In this document: one piece after another, positions 1-5,059 of the stretch
How the letters are laid out: each line of letters begins with the position of its first letter
Numbering within the stretch: position 1 is the stretch's first letter
Origin: Candidatus Heimdallarchaeota archaeon
Lineage (GTDB): Archaea; Asgardarchaeota; Heimdallarchaeia; Heimdallarchaeales; Kariarchaeaceae
Direction: 5' to 3'
Length of the DNA: 9,870 bases
Assembly (NCBI GenBank): GCA_030668165.1
Contig: DAOUUM010000069.1
Location: 1-9,870 of the forward strand
Notes under the pieces: generated by a model
The model's database searches: none
What the model was told of the DNA's origin: nothing
Seen by the model: only the letters and a program-made list of their open reading frames with translations
Translations under genes and position numbers: made by a program

Positions 1-150
1 ACATCGGATGGTAGTGGTTTTCCCAGAACCATTTTCACCTAAAAATCCAAAAATTTCTCCCTCATTAATTTTGAGACTCAGGTTTTCAATACCCTTAGCT
101 TCACCATAATAAAAGGTCAGATCATTAATTTCAATTATTTGCTTAGACAT
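1..150 (-). CDS. ABC transporter ATP-binding protein, N-terminal fragment
   Basis: Only the first 50 residues are in the window; the gene continues past the left edge. The product starts MSKQIIEINDLTFYYGEAKG, the usual first strand and aromatic A-loop region (FYYG) of an ABC nucleotide-binding domain. It then has a complete Walker A motif, GENGSGKTT, at residues 38-46. Such subunits bind and hydrolyse ATP to drive a membrane permease. The stretch IFGFLGENGSGKTTTIR is typical of exporter-type (ABC-2, drug or lipid) ATPases, but the substrate cannot be told. The ATG at 150 is the only reasonable start: an in-frame stop lies about 20 codons upstream with no ATG between. No Shine-Dalgarno site is visible. 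A TATA-like box sits at 180-187, with a palindrome between it and the start. The permease partner is presumably further left, outside the window. Confidence 0.93.
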   Translation of the reverse strand, partial: MSKQIIEINDLTFYYGEAKGIENLSLKINEGEIFGFLGENGSGKTTTIRC

Positions 151-164
151 TCTTGTCTTTTCCT

Positions 165-179
165 GTCTCAAATTGAGAC
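165..179. promoter_or_regulatory. Palindromic operator candidate GTCTCAAATTGAGAC
   Basis: A perfect inverted repeat with 7-bp arms and one central base (GTCTCAA-A-TTGAGAC). It directly abuts the TATA box of the ABC ATPase gene and ends 14 bp before the ATG, so it lies between the TATA box and the predicted transcription start. A dimeric repressor bound here would block the pre-initiation complex. The cognate regulator is not in the window: the TetR gene at 4238 has a different palindrome at its own promoter. Confidence 0.5.
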
Positions 180-188
180 TTATAAATC
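180..188 (-). promoter_or_regulatory. TATA-like promoter of the ABC ATPase gene
   Basis: Read on the minus strand this is GATTTATAA, a good archaeal TATA box. Its centre is about 33 nt before the ATG at 150, which places the expected transcription start a few bases before the ATG. The leader would be very short. This is a prediction from spacing only. Confidence 0.5.
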
Positions 189-310
189 GTGTAAAGTAAA
201 TCGCCTTTTAAATCCCTTGATTGTGATGATATTTGTAATATTAAGGAATATTCAAAACTTATCACGAATTAGAGGGTTGGCAACAGTTAACTAAATTTTG
301 AACAATTATA

Positions 311-338
311 GGTAATCTTGTACATTCAGCTGATTACT
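311..338 (+). repeat. Weak hairpin upstream of the TnpB-like gene, possible left end
   Basis: GTAATC (312-317) pairs with GATTAC (332-337), with weaker flanking pairs, about 65 nt before the start codon. Its loop contains TTGTACA (318-324), a 7-mer that recurs at 2401-2407 in the structured 3' flank. Subterminal hairpins are normal in IS200/IS605 elements, so this may be the left end, but the stem is short and AT-rich and no target motif is identifiable. Confidence 0.2.
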
Positions 339-373
339 TTCGGGAATCTACTTACTTTTTGTCAATAAAAAGA

Positions 374-384
374 TTATATATTAT
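374..384 (+). promoter_or_regulatory. TATA-like promoter of the TnpB-like gene
   Basis: TTATATATTAT is centred about 23-24 nt before the ATG at 402, so the transcript would start at or next to the ATG (leaderless). It also argues against the upstream in-frame TTG at 387, which would lie before the predicted transcription start. Confidence 0.5.
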
Positions 385-401
385 AGTTGTGTATTATACT
401 T

Positions 402-2369
402 ATGGCACAGGTGCTTATCACCCGTAAATTCAGATTGGATAATCTGAATATTCCGGGAATAGATGATCTATTTGTGCAGTACAGGGATCTGGTAAACAAG
501 CAGATCAATCTGGGTTTGCAATTACCTTCCTCAGTATTTGATAATGATAGCCTGGTCTCTGTGAAAAAATTCTACAGACAGTTACCGAAACAACAATGTG
601 ACCTGAAGGAGCGGGTGCATCGTTGTGGATCACAGCTATCATATTTTGCAGTGAAAGAGTATCGCAGAAATCAGAGGAATTTGATAGAGATAATTAATAT
701 TCAGTTGAGAAATGGATTTTTCTATAATAGTAATAAGGAGATTTTAGAGAATACAGATCTGAGTTATTTTGAGATTGATAATAAATTAAATTTTATCAAT
801 AATAAACTGATTGATAGATTGAAAGGACCTGATTTACAATTGTTCTTTACAGATGGCAAAGAACAGAAAAAATACCAATTGTTAGTAAATAATAAGCTGA
901 ACGATAATAAATTCATAGTTGATACATTGAAATCATTCAAACAAAGGGCAGTAAGAAGATTGAACAAGAGATTTAGGGAGTTGCAGCAATCAAAATCTAG
1001 CAGCCGATCAAATTATGACAGCACTATTGTAAAAATGCTTAATCTATCCAGTATAGCAGACGTGGTCAATGTCGGTGATAAACAGTGGAGCAGGGCAAAA
1101 ATTGCTTGGAAACAGGATCTGGATAACTCACTTAATCAATTAGTACCCAATTTGCAAATTAATAACTGGGGAAGACAGTTTGATAATGTACGGCTATTAT
1201 TATTAAAACCTGGAAATGATAGATTATGGATCAATGGTGCATCATTTACAGATCTGCTAAAATTTATCGATTTAGAATTTGATATTTTGTTAAGAGAGCA
1301 GATAATTGCTTATTTGAAAATTAATTATTTAAAAGTGATTAATCATGAACTGCAGGTAATTCTGAAAGATCTGAACAGTAATACTCCAGATATCCTGAAA
1401 ATACCTGAACTCAATAAATCATCAATTCCACTGGGTATTGATGATGGTCAGGTGTATAGACTAAAAGAATTGGATGACAGGGTGGAGATCACCCTGTCAC
1501 TGATAGCAAATGAATTTGTATCCACGGATTTGAGGACTGTGGATAGATATGAAGAATTAATTAAATTAGGTTTCAAATCACAACGTGGTGTCCTGAACTT
1601 CTCACGGGGTAAATATTATATTTACATTCCTTTTACAAAGAAGGCAAGTGAGGAGAGAGATGGTGATCTGACAGCCTCAGCCGATCTGGGGCTGAAAACA
1701 CTGGCCACATTATCTGTATACAAGAAGACAAAAGAGATAGATAGACAATTTCTGGATCAGAAAAATATGGGAGGTAAGAAGGATGACTGGTTTGTAAATC
1801 CCAAAAGTATCAACATAAAATCAAAATTGATGGATAGGCGATTGATCGCCAGGGACAATCAATCGATGAGGATGAAGTCAAAGAAGGGGACGATGAAGCA
1901 CTGGTTTGCCAGGGACAGACAAAGAACACAGTGGAGAAAGATAAAAAATAGCAATCTGGAGATTATTAGACAGCTATCAGCTAGGACCATCTCTTATCTG
2001 AATTATCATGGTGTGGGTACTCTGGTGCTGGAGAATATGAAATGGTCAAGACACGGTGCAAGATCAAAAGTTGGTTATTTCCTTGCCACCTGGCAGGTAC
2101 ACTGGTTCTTCTCCCAGGTACAAACCATGCTGATCAATCAATGCAAATTGCATGGTATCCATGTGGAGCTGGTGGATCCGAGAAATTCATCAAAGATATG
2201 CAGCAAGTGCTCAAAAATTGGCAAAAGACAGGGTAAGCAGTTTTATTGCAGCAATACCTCCTGTAGCCTTAAACATGTGGATAGTGATCTTAATGCAGCC
2301 AGAAATCTCATACAACGATCCAAGAGATATAAACACTATCAAAAATTGCTCTCTGATGCTATAAGCTGA
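402..2369 (+). CDS. tnpB: Large TnpB/Cas12-like RNA-guided nuclease candidate
   Basis: The 655-aa product ends in a complete TnpB-type RuvC nuclease. RuvC-I is the ADLGLKTLATL segment with D428, RuvC-II is LVLENMKWS with E544, and RuvC-III is DSDLNAARN with D627/D629. Between II and III is a four-cysteine zinc ribbon (C600-x2-C603-x12-C616-x4-C621). TnpB proteins cut DNA guided by an RNA made from the 3' end of their own element. The region before RuvC-I is about 427 residues, far longer than the roughly 190 of compact TnpBs such as ISDra2, and it is rich in Lys, Asn and predicted helix. In size it is closer to Cas12f/Cas12-like or Fanzor-like proteins. No TnpA transposase, CRISPR array or cas1/cas2 is nearby. 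I chose the ATG at 402 over the in-frame TTG at 387 because of the TATA spacing. The frame is intact, so it is not an obvious relic. The nuclease family is secure; the subtype is open. Confidence 0.92.
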   Translation: MAQVLITRKFRLDNLNIPGIDDLFVQYRDLVNKQINLGLQLPSSVFDNDSLVSVKKFYRQLPKQQCDLKERVHRCGSQLSYFAVKEYRRNQRNLIEIINIQLRNGFFYNSNKEILENTDLSYFEIDNKLNFINNKLIDRLKGPDLQLFFTDGKEQKKYQLLVNNKLNDNKFIVDTLKSFKQRAVRRLNKRFRELQQSKSSSRSNYDSTIVKMLNLSSIADVVNVGDKQWSRAKIAWKQDLDNSLNQLVPNLQINNWGRQFDNVRLLLLKPGNDRLWINGASFTDLLKFIDLEFDILLREQIIAYLKINYLKVINHELQVILKDLNSNTPDILKIPELNKSSIPLGIDDGQVYRLKELDDRVEITLSLIANEFVSTDLRTVDRYEELIKLGFKSQRGVLNFSRGKYYIYIPFTKKASEERDGDLTASADLGLKTLATLSVYKKTKEIDRQFLDQKNMGGKKDDWFVNPKSINIKSKLMDRRLIARDNQSMRMKSKKGTMKHWFARDRQRTQWRKIKNSNLEIIRQLSARTISYLNYHGVGTLVLENMKWSRHGARSKVGYFLATWQVHWFFSQVQTMLINQCKLHGIHVELVDPRNSSKICSKCSKIGKRQGKQFYCSNTSCSLKHVDSDLNAARNLIQRSKRYKHYQKLLSDAIS

Positions 2370-2382
2370 AAGAGATGGTTTT

Positions 2383-2441
2383 CCGTTTTTCCACGCCTAG
2401 TTGTACAAGTTTATTCAAACTTGTCCAGCTTCAAAAAACGG
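2383..2441 (+). ncRNA. Structured 3' flank: candidate guide-RNA scaffold and right end of the TnpB element
   Basis: Fourteen bases after the TnpB-like stop codon, two nested perfect stems occur. The outer stem pairs CCGTTTTT (2383-2390) with AAAAACGG (2434-2441). The inner one pairs ACAAGTTT (2405-2412) with AAACTTGT (2417-2424) around an ATTC loop. TnpB elements of the IS200/IS605 group make their guide RNA across the 3' end of tnpB and the right end, where hairpins sit, and the guide follows the element boundary. If this applies here, the boundary is near 2441. The true RNA probably starts inside the gene. The structure could instead be only a T-rich transcription stop (TTTTCCGTTTTT, 2379-2390). 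Confidence 0.4.
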
Positions 2442-2705
2442 TTATTTAAGGTATTTGGTAAAATTGATACAAAAAGAGATTATTCAACGAAAATTAAAGT
2501 ATCAGATAGGTTATATTGCAGAATTTTGCATTTAATTAGGGAAACTATATCTAATAAATATAAAAATTTAAGAAAAATTCGCTGATCTCGGTATTTTAAT
2601 ATGCCCAATGAGTGCAATGTTTACCTTATCCCTGGTTTTCTCACCTCTCATAATTTTCTTACTTGGATTTGTCATCTGATACCGATAATTCTATTTCCCC
2701 AAAGA

Positions 2706-2719
2706 CAATATTATTAATC
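2706..2719 (+). promoter_or_regulatory. TATA-like promoter of the C_GCAxxG_C_C gene
   Basis: AATATTATTAA is centred about 28-29 nt before the GTG at 2740. No Shine-Dalgarno sequence precedes that codon, so a leaderless transcript is the simplest reading. Confidence 0.35.
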
Positions 2720-2739
2720 ATTAAGAAGTTTAGTTATTT

Positions 2740-3174
2740 GTGAAAACCATTGATACTGTTTTAGATTACTGGAACAATGGAAAAAATTGTGCCAGGGCAA
2801 CTGGTGCAGGAATTCTGAAGGCAAACAATGATAAAGACTATCCAGTTCTCCTAGCAACTTTTACAGTGTATGGTGGAGGAATGGGTGAAGGTTCTGTGTG
2901 TGGGGCAGTCAGTGGATCTATAGGTGCGGTTAGTAAATTATTATCTGATCTTGGCCACGATGATGATTTCATCAGGACAAAGATAAATGATCTCAAATCA
3001 GACCTAAAAATTCATTTTGAAAGAGATTCAATTGATTGTAAGGTCATGCTGAAGGAATTTGCCGATGATAGTAATGTAGTGGATTATCAGCACCCCCATC
3101 GGCGTGACAAGTGCACCTCAGTAATTGAATGGATAACTGCATATGCTCAGAATTTAGTTGATAACAGTAAATAG
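2740..3174 (+). CDS. C_GCAxxG_C_C family protein (probable redox-active Cys protein)
   Basis: The 144-aa product carries the signature of the C_GCAxxG_C_C family: an N-terminal Cys in NCARATGAG (C17), a Gly-rich GGGMGEGSVCGAVSG segment with C54, then C100 (SIDCKVML) and C125 (DKCTSVIEW). All four conserved cysteines are present and the length is normal for the family. Members occur widely in anaerobic bacteria and archaea. Their role is not established, but the cysteine pattern suggests metal or redox chemistry. There is no signal peptide or membrane segment, so it is presumably cytosolic. Translation starts at GTG 2740: an A/T-rich TATA-like stretch lies about 28 nt upstream and no in-frame ATG occurs near. 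It stands alone, transcribed towards the SDR gene, whose stop is only 11 bp away on the other strand. Confidence 0.85.
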   Translation: MKTIDTVLDYWNNGKNCARATGAGILKANNDKDYPVLLATFTVYGGGMGEGSVCGAVSGSIGAVSKLLSDLGHDDDFIRTKINDLKSDLKIHFERDSIDCKVMLKEFADDSNVVDYQHPHRRDKCTSVIEWITAYAQNLVDNSK

Positions 3175-3178
3175 CAAG

Positions 3179-3200
3179 ATTTTACCTAATTTTTTGTTTC
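3179..3200 (+). terminator. T-rich transcription stop after the C_GCAxxG gene
   Basis: Just after the stop codon come two T runs, GATTTTACC and AATTTTTTGTTT. Archaeal termination usually needs only such T tracts. It overlaps the last codons of the convergent SDR gene. Predicted from composition only. Confidence 0.35.
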
Positions 3201-4142
3201 ATACTCAGTTTTATACCACTTTAGAGTCTCACTTAAACCATCCTCTATCTTGGTGTACCCATTACCAAACTCACTTGCATATCGAGAATGATTCACTCTG
3301 AATTCCTGATTAAATTGATACAACATCTCCCTGAATTCCTTTGCCATCTTATCAAACAGGCCAAAAAATCCGATCATAAATGAACCCGGATTAGAATATT
3401 TGAGCTGAGTACCAAGCTCTTTTTCTAGAATTGCAATCACCTCTCTCTGTGAGATGGCATCAGCATTGGGTGCATGATATATCCTCTCTTTATTATCAGC
3501 AAGGGAGATATTCACCACAGATTTTGCAAAATCAGGCATGTATGTAAATGAGTGTGGTTGATCCACATCACCAAAAACCATGAATTTCTTACCCCTGATT
3601 GCATTGGGAAAGAATTGATCACCAAGAGTGGCATTTCGAACTCCGGGTCCATAGAAATCGCTTCCTCTAACCATAACCACATTCAATCCTTTGTTTTGAT
3701 GAGCATCCAGATACATTTTCGCAATTCGGGCACGAAGTTTCCCCTTCTTGGTTGGAGAGGAGTGTGCAGTGGATTCTTTTAGGTTAGATGTTTGATCTGG
3801 ATTATACATATACAGGTTATCAACAACTATCAGTTTTGAATCAGTTGTCATTGCCAGTTTAATAAAGCTCTCAGTTATTTCAGGTAATTTATCTACCCAT
3901 TCATAGTAAGGGGGATTAACAGCATTGTAGATATGGGTGGCATCTTTGATTTGTTCAGCCAATCCATTGCTATTAAATACGTCTCCCATCAGGTTTTTTA
4001 CCTTACCATTTAACTTATTGTTTCTTAATTTCCCATTCCTGGTAACTGATACGGTATTTTTTCCTAATTCAACGAGTCTCTCAAGGATTGCATTGCCTGC
4101 ATTCCCATTGGCTCCGATCACAACATGTAGTTCGTCATTCAT
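3186..4142 (-). CDS. NAD(P)-binding atypical SDR / epimerase-like protein
   Basis: The product is 318 aa from the ATG at 4142. Near the N-terminus is the Rossmann motif VVIGANGNAG (Gly10, Gly13, Gly16), which binds the dinucleotide. Later come NAVNPPYYEW, VVDNLYMY and RGSDFYGPGV (about 160-168), all typical of extended SDRs annotated as NAD-dependent epimerase/dehydratase. The usual catalytic Tyr-x-x-x-Lys is not visible: the matching region reads KKGKLRARIAK, as in an atypical SDR subgroup, so it may be a reductase of unknown substrate or only bind the cofactor. I chose ATG 4142 over GTG 4151 because the GTG sits inside a GGTGA ribosome site placed 5 nt before the ATG. It is divergent from a TetR gene and shares its operator sequence, so it is very likely the regulator's target. 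Confidence 0.88.
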   Translation of the reverse strand: MNDELHVVIGANGNAGNAILERLVELGKNTVSVTRNGKLRNNKLNGKVKNLMGDVFNSNGLAEQIKDATHIYNAVNPPYYEWVDKLPEITESFIKLAMTTDSKLIVVDNLYMYNPDQTSNLKESTAHSSPTKKGKLRARIAKMYLDAHQNKGLNVVMVRGSDFYGPGVRNATLGDQFFPNAIRGKKFMVFGDVDQPHSFTYMPDFAKSVVNISLADNKERIYHAPNADAISQREVIAILEKELGTQLKYSNPGSFMIGFFGLFDKMAKEFREMLYQFNQEFRVNHSRYASEFGNGYTKIEDGLSETLKWYKTEYETKN

Positions 4143-4147
4143 AATAT

Positions 4148-4152
4148 TCACC
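4148..4152 (-). promoter_or_regulatory. Ribosome binding site GGTGA of the SDR gene
   Basis: On the minus strand GGTGA lies 5 nt before the ATG at 4142 and matches the archaeal 16S rRNA 3' end. It decides the start: the GTG at 4151 is inside this site. It is the only clear Shine-Dalgarno motif I see before a gene in this window. Confidence 0.6.
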
Positions 4153-4153
4153 A

Positions 4154-4168
4154 GTGAACAGTGTTCAC
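4154..4168. promoter_or_regulatory. TetR operator candidate, SDR side
   Basis: GTGAACAGTGTTCAC is a perfect inverted repeat (7-bp arms, one central base). It covers the predicted transcription start of the SDR gene, about 26 nt downstream of that gene's TATA box. An extra half-site-like TTCAC at 4147-4151 forms a second, overlapping inverted repeat with GTGAA. The same 15-mer recurs at 4220. Confidence 0.75.
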
Positions 4169-4179
4169 TTCAATTAGTG

Positions 4180-4189
4180 TATTATAATA
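4180..4189 (-). promoter_or_regulatory. TATA-like promoter of the SDR gene
   Basis: TATTATAATA is nearly symmetrical. Read on the minus strand it predicts initiation near 4158, inside the operator, leaving a leader of about 16 nt that holds the GGTGA site. Confidence 0.45.
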
Positions 4190-4207
4190 CATATATGGGA
4201 TACAAAG

Positions 4208-4215
4208 TTTATAAA
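4208..4215 (+). promoter_or_regulatory. TATA box of the TetR gene
   Basis: TTTATAAA is centred 26-27 nt before the ATG at 4238, so transcription should begin at the ATG itself. This rules out the in-frame GTG at 4220 as the start. Confidence 0.6.
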
Positions 4216-4219
4216 GGTT

Positions 4220-4234
4220 GTGAACAGTGTTCAC
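4220..4234. promoter_or_regulatory. TetR operator candidate, regulator side
   Basis: The second exact copy of GTGAACAGTGTTCAC lies between the TATA box and the ATG of the TetR gene, ending 3 bp before the start codon. The two copies are 66 bp apart centre to centre, one per promoter. This indicates repression of the SDR gene plus negative autoregulation. Confidence 0.75.
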
Positions 4235-4237
4235 ATA

Positions 4238-4876
4238 ATGAGCGAAAATATTTCCCCTAAAAAGCATGGTGAGGATTGGGAGCTTAAATTCAATAAAATA
4301 ACAGAATTAGCTGTTGAATTGTTCCTGAAAGATGGAGAGAATATGAGCATGAGGGAATTAGCTAAAAAAATGGGTATTGCTGTGGGGGGATTGTACAGAT
4401 ATGTACAGGATAGACGGGATATGTTCTTTTTGTGCCAGAACCATGTCATGGCAAAAATGTCTGGAGATTTTGAATCCATAACAATCAAGGAAAGGGGAGA
4501 TGTAATTGCTACACTAACCTCAATAAGTAATTATCTTCTGGATCTTGCCGAATTTGATTATCCCCGTTTTCGATTTATGTTCTTATTAGAACCCCCTCAG
4601 AGTACAAAAACTCAAGGTGAACATGAAGAGGTATGCCAAAGATTGGGTATTGAGGGTGTGCAGAATTTATTGATGCTTGGCATCCAACAGGGCATATTCA
4701 AAATAACTGAGGATCAGGTTAAACTATACATAAAAGTGCTCTGGGGATTTATATTGGGTCCAGGTGCTCTGATATCACCAATGTATGACTATTTCTTCTT
4801 TGATGAGGATAAAGACTGGAAGAAAAGATTTAGAGATGAGGTCATTAAAATTACTCTCCAAGCTATTAGTAATTGA
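4238..4876 (+). CDS. TetR/AcrR-family transcriptional regulator
   Basis: The product is 212 aa. The N-terminal third is a TetR DNA-binding domain: a first helix (FNKITELAVELFLKDG), then a helix-turn-helix with MSMRELAKKMGIAVGGLYRYVQDRRDMF, where GxxxGxLYRY is the family hallmark. The remaining 150 residues are helical and would form the ligand-binding, dimerising part; they are not recognisable by eye. TetR proteins are dimers that leave their palindromic operator when a small molecule binds. The start is ATG 4238: a TATA box lies 26 nt upstream, and the longer frame from GTG 4220 would merely translate the operator. It probably represses itself and the divergent SDR gene. The inducer is unknown; the SDR's substrate or a toxic compound is the natural guess. 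Confidence 0.93.
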   Translation: MSENISPKKHGEDWELKFNKITELAVELFLKDGENMSMRELAKKMGIAVGGLYRYVQDRRDMFFLCQNHVMAKMSGDFESITIKERGDVIATLTSISNYLLDLAEFDYPRFRFMFLLEPPQSTKTQGEHEEVCQRLGIEGVQNLLMLGIQQGIFKITEDQVKLYIKVLWGFILGPGALISPMYDYFFFDEDKDWKKRFRDEVIKITLQAISN

Positions 4877-4948
4877 TAAATAGAAGTAATATTTCAGAAA
4901 TTAAGTCATTCAGACAACTTTATAGGTATGCATCTATTATTGGCGAAC

Positions 4949-5035
4949 ATGAAAAATACTTCCTCTGGCAATTTTTCTAAAAAATTAAGGAATAATTATC
5001 CTATTTTCAAAATTCGAGAATTAAAGATTAAATAA
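4949..5035 (+). CDS. Possible 28-residue basic small protein
   Basis: ATG 4949 opens a 28-codon frame (starting MKNTSSGNFSKKLRNN, rich in Lys, Arg and Asn). A TATA-like TTTATAGG at 4919-4926 lies about 27 nt upstream, the spacing seen at the leaderless genes here. An in-frame ATG at 4928 is too close to that box. Nothing in the sequence is recognisable, and in AT-rich DNA such a frame may be chance. The TATA-like box could also be unrelated. Confidence 0.15.
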   Translation: MKNTSSGNFSKKLRNNYPIFKIRELKIK

Positions 5036-5037
5036 TA
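5027..5037 (+). promoter_or_regulatory. TATA-like promoter of the kinase-fold gene
   Basis: ATTAAATAATA is centred about 28 nt before the ATG at 5060, with no Shine-Dalgarno motif between, suggesting a leaderless transcript. Confidence 0.45.
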
Positions 5038-5059
5038 TGGACAAATACAATTCTTATAC

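Larger units (their letters stand above)
2370..2739. other. Gene-poor interval between the TnpB-like gene and the C_GCAxxG gene
   Basis: Apart from the hairpins at 2383-2441 and a TATA-like box near the end, I find no convincing gene. Three short open frames exist. One is plus 2401-2586 with a TTG start and Lys/Arg-rich product. One is plus 2608-2679, giving a 23-residue very hydrophobic peptide that begins MSAMFTLSLVF. One is minus 2675-2568, giving 35 residues that include KVNIALIGHI. None has a promoter at a good distance, and all are short enough to arise by chance. TCGGTAT (2588-2594) is repeated in inverted form as ATACCGA (2679-2685), bracketing about 85 nt. This could be a decayed insertion site or plain spacer. 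Confidence 0.4.

Noticed and set aside
69..79. TTGAGACTCA inside the ABC ATPase coding sequence, resembling the operator half-site
   Set aside because: Only one half-site matches and it is within conserved coding sequence, so chance is the simplest explanation.
387..401. TTG start five codons upstream of the TnpB-like ATG
   Set aside because: It would lie upstream of or at the predicted transcription start; ATG 402 fits the TATA spacing better.
402..2441. Cas12 effector of a CRISPR-Cas locus
   Set aside because: No regularly spaced repeats and no adaptation genes are visible anywhere in the window. A locus outside it cannot be excluded, but nothing here supports it.
2401..2586. Open frame of 61 codons with a TTG start just after the TnpB-like gene
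   Set aside because: It has no ATG and overlaps the hairpin region. Its Lys/Arg/Ile/Leu-rich product is what AT-rich non-coding DNA gives, and no promoter lies at a suitable distance.
2568..2675. Minus-strand 35-residue frame containing KVNIALIGHI, like a translation GTPase start
   Set aside because: The likeness stops after ten residues, before the DHGK motif that would define the family. Too short to call a pseudogene without a search.
3552..3782. Plus-strand frame inside the SDR gene
   Set aside because: It is the antisense shadow of a well-supported gene and lacks any recognisable motif.
4220..4237. GTG start for a longer TetR protein
   Set aside because: These codons are the operator palindrome itself and precede the predicted transcription start.
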